From positions 5,241,533 through 5,305,532 of the forward strand of contig NC_085139.1 of the NCBI RefSeq assembly GCF_024139115.2: 64,000 nt of DNA, read 5' to 3'. Positions 57,157 through 64,000 of the stretch are shown here, in pieces (position 1 is the first letter of the stretch; every line of letters starts with the position of its first letter). The notes below the pieces were generated by a model that was not told the DNA's origin, made no database searches, and was given only the letters and a program-made list of their open reading frames with translations. Position numbers and translations under genes: made by a program. Source of the stretch: Armigeres subalbatus. Its lineage: Eukaryota; Arthropoda; Insecta; Diptera; Culicidae.

Positions 57157-59490
57157 CACGGTGCTCCCCTGACCGTTATTAACAAAAAAAATTCTCCATC
57201 AAAACTAATACCCGGAGCTGAATTCTGGGGCTATACTGCATCTCTGGACGAAATTTGAAAAAAATCGTAGGGCCCGTTTTGGAGTTACGCCCTTTTTAAG
57301 ACGTAACTGATATATATCGAAGAAATTCACAGGATTCTGTTTCAACACGATCTGAATTTTCTAAGTTGTATCCCCATCTAAAATGATTATCGTATATAAA
57401 TAATCATCTGACTTTTCTCTGGATTATTAGTGGTTTTAGGAACATGTTGCATGGATTTTGGTCATAAATTAAAGCCACACGATCAAAAATTCGACCGAAA
57501 CAAAATCGTGTGAAAAACAGAATTCTGTGTATAACATCTCATCAAATACATATTTCTCAACTTCCAAGGCATCGTCAGCGATAAAAAAAAAGATTTTATT
57601 TTTGTTATAGCCATTAGAATTCTATACAAAATTGTTGACTATGACGATAAGTAATATGAGATTTGTCTAAGAACATTTAAAAATAAGATTAGCTTCATCT
57701 TAAGTCTAAATTCAATTCTAGCCAACTACGTATGATTAATTCTTTTTATTTATGTTTAAATTAAATGGACAATATCAAATGCACACATATCTTCTTTTCG
57801 CAATAAATTTCAGCTCGCAAGAGATGGGTTTTATACAACTTCGGCGTATATGTCGATATATACTCTTTGTGGCATCCCTGCCCATGGCCGAATGTATTAA
57901 AAAATCCTTTTATATGAAACTTTGGGATATGATATTTGGAGGTCTTCAGAAGATCCTAACTTTCCCAGGAGACAACGAACTTATCAATTGCGACATAGAA
58001 TCCAGGTGAAGGTTCATATGAGGAGTTGAAAACATTTGGAAAATGCTTCAAAACCTTTAAACAAAAACCACAGATGTCATTCACATAGAGTAATTGTACC
58101 ACTATTAATAACATGCTCCGATAACGCCAACAATTTTAGATTTAGAGAAATGACATATTAGAAAAAAGTTTTGAGGTCCATTAAGGGCTACTTGTTTATA
58201 TAAAAACACAATTGTACATAACAAGTGACAAAAGTTATTCTATATAAAAGTTATTGATTTCAACTTGATACGTGTCATTTCCAATGCTCTCGTGCATGCT
58301 TAGAGCTGAAAAAAATAACAAAAATTGGAGCAACGCAATTAGCACTTCAATTATATGTTTTTGATTGGTATTGGTATGCGTACATGCATTCAAGGAGCAG
58401 TTACCCATCTGTTCTTTACTGTAGCTTCGTCCATACATACGTCAACAAACTTGGAAACAAACTCAAATGGAACAAAAATGTGCGCAGCATCGAGAAGATA
58501 GTGGTATGCTCAGTGAAGCCGTTTTTATGCTTAAGATACCTTTGAGGTATCAGACGGTAACGTTAACGAACAAAGAGTGTTCACGTGGATTGAAAGAGGA
58601 GGACACTTCATCAATATAGAATCACTGTCCTTGTCGGGAATTAGATGTATTTTTCGCAGCATGGCCGACTTTTTCAATTTTTATTAGTAGCTGAATATTT
58701 ACAATAGTCCTAATAGTCCTGGAAACGCCGCTCTCGCCGGCTTCGCAATTAGTCATTATTCCTATTATCAGATTTATAATCTTAAGGTCACCTGCAATAA
58801 TGTACTCGAAATGGTTCAATTTGACAAACTGTTCAATTTAAATACGGTTCGAATTTTCCAGGTAATAAGTGTGGATACAAAGACAGCACTTGTAGCCGAT
58901 TGTCGCCAGGTTTTGAAATTTTTGTTTGATCTGGAAATATTGAAATCGATACCATTTTCAATAAACACATTTTCGTCAAGGATATGTCTACTGTTTTTAA
59001 TACATTGAATCAAAGCTGGTACATCATTGTAGTATGCAACTGGTATATCAGCAAACTACACCCGATTCTGTTTTTACATGGCCGTGTAAAAAAATCCCAT
59101 ACAAAATTTTTGCAAAGTTGCTCCATTTAGCGAGATGGATCAACTAGGTCCGAGCTCTATATGATGGACAAAGGAAAAAAAAAGTTGCTCCATTTTGCAT
59201 GATTCGTCGTTTTTAACTGAAAACTTGTTTTACGCGGAACGCATCCTCCGTGTAAAAAAAGAATCGGTGTACTTTTATTGCTGACGGCTCAATGGAAGTT
59301 GAGAAATATGCATAAGACGAGATATAATATTTATTTTCTTCGATATCATACAGTTACGTCTTAAAAAGGGCGTAACTCCAAATTTTTTTCAAATTTCGTC
59401 CAGAGATGCAGTATAGCCCCAGAATTCAGCTCCGGGTATTAGTTTTGATGGAGAATTTTTTTTGTTAATAACGGTCAGGGGAGCACCGTG
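57157..59490. mobile_element. 2.3-kb TIR transposon with CACGGTG ends
   Basis: Ends CACGGTGCTCCCCTGACCGT (57157-57176) and the exact complement at 59471-59490. The inverted repeat extends about 170 bp inward (to near 57325 and 59338). 5-bp duplication ATACA at 57152-57156 and 59491-59495. A CAC-N3-G start with a 5-bp duplication is compatible with Transib-type elements. No intact transposase. Confidence 0.88.
58622..59013 (-). pseudogene. Possible transposase remnant
   Basis: Two minus-strand frames (59013-58816 and 58819-58622). The second begins FEYIIAGDLKIINLIIGIMT, which resembles the (A)DLK--N---GI segment I recall from a multi-copy insect/cnidarian transposon protein; the rest is not recognisable. 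It lies inside the CACGGTG element and may be what is left of an internal gene. Weak evidence. Confidence 0.3.
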
Positions 59491-59818
59491 ATACACGGTG
59501 CGAAATTTATTCACCGCATGCAGAAATGCTACACCCTTAATTTGTTTTACTCAATATTGTGCGGTTACTTGCTAAGTTTTTTTTAAACTTTATTAAGTGT
59601 TATTTTAATCTCCAGATTATGTTCAACACCGTACTTGCTAAATGGACACGGTCGGTTAAAGTAGCTGTTCCTTAAATAGTTCGTTAAAGTAGTCGCTAGA
59701 TTATTCGCTGTTGGTTTGAGCGAGACAGAGTATATGTCAAAAAAAAATAACCAGCAATCTGCGGTGTATTGTTCGAAATGAACGTTTATCAGCAATGGAC
59801 TTTCTGCTGTACTATAGA

Positions 59819-60562
59819 TCTCGCATAATTTATCAAAAGGACCTAAAGGCTGCCTCACACCTCGGGAAAATTTTCCAGCGGATTTTGAGCCCCGTGTATT
59901 TTAAATGGGGCCGGGATTTTGATTTTCCGTGTCCAAATTCCGAAAACATCGCATATGCAAAAATGCATGGGGAAAAAATCCGCGAACCAAATTCCCGAGG
60001 TGTGAGGCTACCTTAAGTAACATTTTTTTCATGAATTAATTTGAGTACTGCAATCAACAGAACAACATGAAAGCTATTGCGATTCTTTTCTAAAATTAGC
60101 ATACTGGCTCACCAGTTACGCGCCGGGTCCCATGCGCCGAGTTGTGCGCCATGCAAAAAGTAAATAAACCAATGAATGTCAAATAGATGTGAGCTTTCGG
60201 TAAGCTTTTCCACATTCGCTTGTAAGGTATGTAGCATATTGTCGTCCCTTTACGAAAAGATATTTTTAAGTGATATTGTTCGAGGTTTAGTAGTTTTTTG
60301 CTTTTCTTTCGCCTGTGTTGCGTTCGGGATATTTTTTAGGTGGATATTAGTAGTGCAATTATGTTTAATTTGTGATGTAATATTCTACACTTGAGTAAAG
60401 TACCATAATATGACACAATACCTTAGCGGCGCACAACTAAGCGAGGCAGAGGTGAATGAGCAAAATGCTATAATATCTCGAGAATCACAATATTGATTGC
60501 AGTATTCAAATTAATTCTTGAAAAAAAATGTTACTTACGTCCTTTTGAAAAGTTAAGCGAGA
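59819..60562. mobile_element. Hairpin MITE, copy 2, carrying insertions
   Basis: Same arms as 53630-53786 (TCTCGC-TAA-TTTTCAAAA... and ...AAAGTTAAGCGAGA). Interrupted by the MITE 59847-60013 in the left arm and by an unclassified stretch in the loop (60080-60500). A partial third arm follows at 60563-60612. Confidence 0.75.
59847..60013. mobile_element. 167-bp MITE, TAA target, inside hairpin MITE copy 2
   Basis: Inverted ends AGGCTGCCTCACACCTCGGG and complement CCCGAGGTGTGAGGCTACCT. TAA duplicated at 59844-59846 and 60014-60016. Removing it restores GACCTAAGTAACATTT as in the other copies. Such TAA-targeting ends fit PIF/Harbinger-type MITEs. Confidence 0.92.
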
Positions 60563-60734
60563 ATTCATGAAAAAATTTTACTTAGGTCCTTTTGAAAAGT
60601 TATGGGGGAAATGTAATAAAATGCGTAAAGCCAAAATAGAACTTTTTGGGAACTTGCAAGTGTTCTGATTGTTTAAGTTGACTTTTGTAAATTTATTGGT
60701 CAATATTTAAGAAGTGCAGTTAAAAGAAAAGTGC

Positions 60735-61985
60735 ATACTTAGTTTATTCAAATTTGATTCAGACTATCTTTTGAAAAGGGTCAAACTTGTTTTTACTGAT
60801 TTTTTCAAATGGATATAATCGAAAAACGACCCTTCCTACAAAAAAGTGTTGTATGGGTGACTATCGCAAAATCAGTCAAACTTTCTAGTAAAACTTTTTG
60901 AAAAACTCTAAATTGAACCCTACACTTAAAAAAATCAGTTATAAAAATTAAAAGTCAATTTGCAAAAAACGCCCCTTTTGATTTGTATGAAATTTTGTCA
61001 CAAGATAGGTGATTATGTTCCCTACCAACCGTCCATACATCGCAAGCTGGGCACTTTGAAGGAAAAAATTTTCTAACAAAACTTTTTCTTGACAGAATTG
61101 ATTTTTCAGTGTCTTTAAGGGTGGATTTAACATATGTATACATAATATACTCATATTAAGTATTCCTGTACAGTCAGGCAGAGTACAATGTTTTGGTCGT
61201 AACTGGTCGCAACTAAAGAAGCTAATAATGGAATATAATATTTTTTTTTGAAGATATAAACCTCTTCCTAATATTACTCTTAATTTAAAAACAAACTACA
61301 CACTTAAAATAAATCGCAGATTTCTGTGAAATTTCACCGAAATCTCAACAGCAGAACTGTTCGGTAAAAAATTTACAGATTTTGTGGTAATTTTGACAGT
61401 TGGACAAAGGAAAATACCGCAGAAAATCGGTGAAATAATTACCGAATAAATCTGCTGTTGAGATTTCGGTGAATTGAAGCAAAATTCACCGAAATCTGTG
61501 AAATGATTTAAGTGTGTATATTTAGTGGCTAAATTAGACAATGTATCATAAAAATAGATTTGCTTGGGGTTCTATAACGATGGCTTTCATTGGTTTAATT
61601 TCAGATGAAAATACACTGAAAATAATTCCGACAAGAAAAAGTTTTTGTTAGAAAAACTTTTTTTCCTTAAGAGTGCCCAGCTTGCGATGTATGGACGGTT
61701 GGTAGGAACATAATCACCTATCTTGAGACAAAATTTCATTTAAATAAAAAGGGCGTTTTTCGCAAATCGACTTTAAAATTTTTAAACTGATTTTTTTCAG
61801 TGTAGGGCTCAATTTGGATTGTTTCCGATATTTTCACTAGAAAGTTTGACTGGTTTTGCGATGATCACCCATACAACACTTTTTTGTGGGATGCGTCGTT
61901 TTTCTATTATATCCATTTGAAAATATTAGCAAAAAATTTCAGCTCTTTTCAAAGGATAGTCTAGATTAAATTTGGAAAAACATTT
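60735..61985. mobile_element. 1.25-kb element with about 370-bp inverted ends
   Basis: 60735-61120 pairs with 61628-61985: shared blocks (one strand) include CCATACATCGCAAGCTGGGC, CAAACTTTCTAGT and ACCCATACAACACTTTTTTG. Outer edges are approximate. The centre holds a separate MITE (61299-61516). No transposase. Confidence 0.8.
61299..61516. mobile_element. 218-bp MITE (CACACTTAAA ends), TA target
   Basis: CACACTTAAAATAAATC at the left, complement GATTTAAGTGTG at the right, TA on both sides (61297-61298, 61517-61518). Long internal arms share CACCGAAATCTCAACAGCAG. Confidence 0.9.
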
Positions 61986-62137
61986 TTGTTTTCATTTCGG
62001 ATCATCTGGTGATTTTTCATTTCTCATTTTTCATTTCTTACTTCTTACTTTTCACTCCTCACTTCGCACTTCTCACGTCTCACTTTTCACTTCTCACTGC
62101 TCACATCGGCCCATAGGGGAAAGAAATGGCAGAAATG

Positions 62138-62292
62138 ACGCTTAACTTTTAAAAAGAACATATGTCACCTTTTATTCATGAATTAATTTGTGTACTGCAA
62201 TCAAAAGCTATCATATTGGTCTGTTGATCGCAATATTAAAATTCATTCATGAAAATATGTTTCTTAGGTCATTTTGAAAAAATAAACGAGAA
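62138..62292. mobile_element. Hairpin MITE, copy 3
   Basis: Same palindrome family as 53630-53786: CGCTTAACTTTT, TTCATGAATTAATTTG-GTACTGC and the matching right arm ending AAACGAGA. More diverged than copy 1. Confidence 0.7.
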
Positions 62293-62549
62293 TTTTCAGT
62301 GTATACATGAAATCTTAAAATAGGTACTTTTTAACTCATTAATGGGTTTCTATGTTTCTTTGTGAAGTTTTTCTTCCGTGTAAGCTGTGTATTCTATGCT
62401 GTCAGTGTGCCGGTTTCGAATAAATTGTGTCTTGGGAGAACATAACCTAGAAAATCGATAGCTTATTTGTTACGAAATAATGATGTCTCATAACTCTTTG
62501 AATATTTACTATTTTTTGAGAAGTGCCATCATTATGAAACTCAATAGTG

Positions 62550-62818
62550 AACAAGAAGAAAACATTCCCCATCGAATGCAACTTGTTGTAGCAAAATCGA
62601 TTCAGGTTTAGTACTAGAATAATTGGCTAATGTTTCAATGTGCACACACATACGCACACACACACACGGACACACACACGGACAGACAGACATTTGCTCA
62701 GTTTGTCGAGCTGAATCGAATGGTATATAATACTATGGGTACGTACGGGAGTACGTTTTGGGAGTGAAATGAAAGCCTTTCTGGTACAACTTTGTTGTAC
62801 GAGAAAGGCAAAACCGTA
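62550..62818 (+). mobile_element. CA-tract repeat family, right-half copy
   Basis: Module fragment CATCGAATGCAACTTGTTG, CA-rich tract with CG interruptions, GTTTGTCGAGCTGA, TACTATGGGTACG and the terminal ACAACTTTGTTGTACGAGAA hairpin. No left end seen. Confidence 0.7.
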
Positions 62819-62886
62819 CACTGCCAAAAATATCTATATAAGATATATGTGTCGCCGTTATAAATTTTTGCAATAGCTCCACCCTA

Positions 62887-63834
62887 CACTGTGCCACCAA
62901 AGTACTCTTTAATGGGTAAAAAAATACCCATTATGAAGTTAAATAGTTCAACTCATTAAAAGAGTAAACGTCGTTTACTCATTAATGAGTAAACCGTTTG
63001 TACGTCAAACTAACGAGTGATTTTTACCCACTAATGAGCAACAGCGTTCCTGGACAATGGGTAAAATTCACCCCTTATTGTTTTCAGAAACAGCTACAAG
63101 AATTAAATATTCCATCAATCGAATAGTAAAAGAAATTATTTATGGGGAATATAACCGTATTTTTTATTAAAAGTATTTATGAACGGCATAATGATATACA
63201 TGAACTATAACATGTGTGTATCGTTTTTGCACTGATGGATTGGGATCTCACTTTCACTTTCCCAACAGTATAAATATGATCTGACTAGAAGACGATTCCA
63301 AAAATCCGCCAAAGAGGCTCCTTTTTCATCAACAGATCCAGCGGTTTACAGGTATGCGGTGGATACGGGCTTCATCATTCATCGCGAAACAAATCCTGTG
63401 TGGCCCCAACATTTGTATTCGGCGGTACAGAAGTATAGAGGCGGAATCCCATCCTGTCTGGTGATGATTTGTTTTGGTTCCCCGACGACCATAATTTAAC
63501 AAAACAAATTGAAACGCCGTTAGCTGCAATACCAAATAATTTAATTCCCTTTAATAACGCAAAAAAACTAAATTGAGCGAAAATAAAACTTACATTCAAT
63601 CCACACGAAACCTCGTACAGCACGTTCAGCTTCTCTGCTTTTCCTCTCGATTTGGTTGACACAAAAAAATTAAGTAGATTTTCACCCATTAATGGGTAAA
63701 ATCTTTTAACTCCCAAATGAGGTAAAAGTACACATTATCAAAAATTTCAAAGTACCCATTATTTTGACAGCTCCATATATCATGAAAAAATGGGTCTTTT
63801 CAACTCTTTAATGGGTATTGTCGAGTTTACAGTG
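62887..63834. mobile_element. 948-bp CACTG-type TIR element flanked by TA
   Basis: Starts CACTGTGCC and ends ...TTTACAGTG, TA on both sides (62885-62886, 63835-63836). Numerous TTAATGGGTAAA/TTTACCCATTAA palindromes near both ends pair with one another. Non-coding interior. Confidence 0.75.
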
Positions 63835-64000
63835 TAATATAATCGATATAGAACCACACATAAATTAAATAATTGCTAATACGAGACCACTCATAAAGTT
63901 TATTTGGATATATATTTTATTAGTAGTTCGCGTGGAGAATGGTTATGTGTGCGCTGATATTCATCATAAGTTAAATCTATGGATTTTTGCCAATAATTAT

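Noticed and set aside
57752..58009. 85-codon plus-strand frame inside the CACGGTG element
   Set aside because: No recognisable motif; could be chance in AT-rich DNA.

Overview
The window reads as genomic DNA of a culicine mosquito, most likely Aedes-like. The evidence is two conserved insect genes with introns, an insect U1 snRNA copy, and a dense mix of Jockey-, LOA-, R1- and RTE-type non-LTR retrotransposons, a Ty3/mdg4-type LTR element and many TIR/MITE elements of the kind that fill Aedes genomes. The species call rests on this overall character, not on a database match.

Host genes. The only complete protein gene is a six-exon 26S proteasome subunit Rpn9/PSMD13 (4636-6563, +), 381 aa with no lesions. 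A conserved last exon of a ChaC-type gamma-glutamylcyclotransferase lies at 26519-27034 (-); its N-terminal exon(s) were not found in the window. Just downstream of ChaC, in convergent orientation, is a decayed copy of the Rpn9 last exon and 3' UTR (about 25980-26260, +). A U1 snRNA copy lies at 29418-29582 (-), with two substitutions in the U1-70K-binding loop.

Layout. 0-4.3 kb: LINE 3' end, a Jockey-type ORF1 split by a TIR element that carries a LINE 5' UTR fragment, and two further MITEs. 4.6-6.6 kb: Rpn9. 6.7-10.3 kb: LOA-type RNase H fragment, a MITE, and a repeat family with a 167-bp tandem array ending in a (CA)n tract. 10.4-17.8 kb: R1-type LINE, split by a 1.8-kb TIR element and ending in a repeat-rich 3' UTR. 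18-21.5 kb: decayed transposon-like gene split by a LINE and a MITE. 21.9-24.7 kb: RTE-type LINE and another LOA-type fragment. 25-29.6 kb: Rpn9 remnant, ChaC exon, MITE, U1. 30.2-47.6 kb: a Jockey-type LINE opened by nested insertions. 47.7-53.3 kb: second copy of the transposon-like gene and a transposon with about 490-bp inverted ends. 53.6-64 kb: MITEs, minisatellite and TIR elements.

The most informative structure is the nest at 30.3-41.9 kb. A Jockey LINE contains a small MITE. That MITE contains a TA-flanked CACTG-type MITE, which contains both a complete 4.7-kb LTR retrotransposon (identical-length 181-bp LTRs, 5-bp TSD) and a 5.9-kb two-gene CACTA-like DNA transposon. The CACTA-like element encodes an intact 858-aa transposase-like protein plus a multi-exon SAM-domain protein. 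Every junction is supported by an inverted terminal repeat, a target duplication or resumed coding similarity, so the insertion order can be read directly. Apart from the CACTA-like transposase ORF, the recognisable mobile-element proteins carry stops, frameshifts or deletions.
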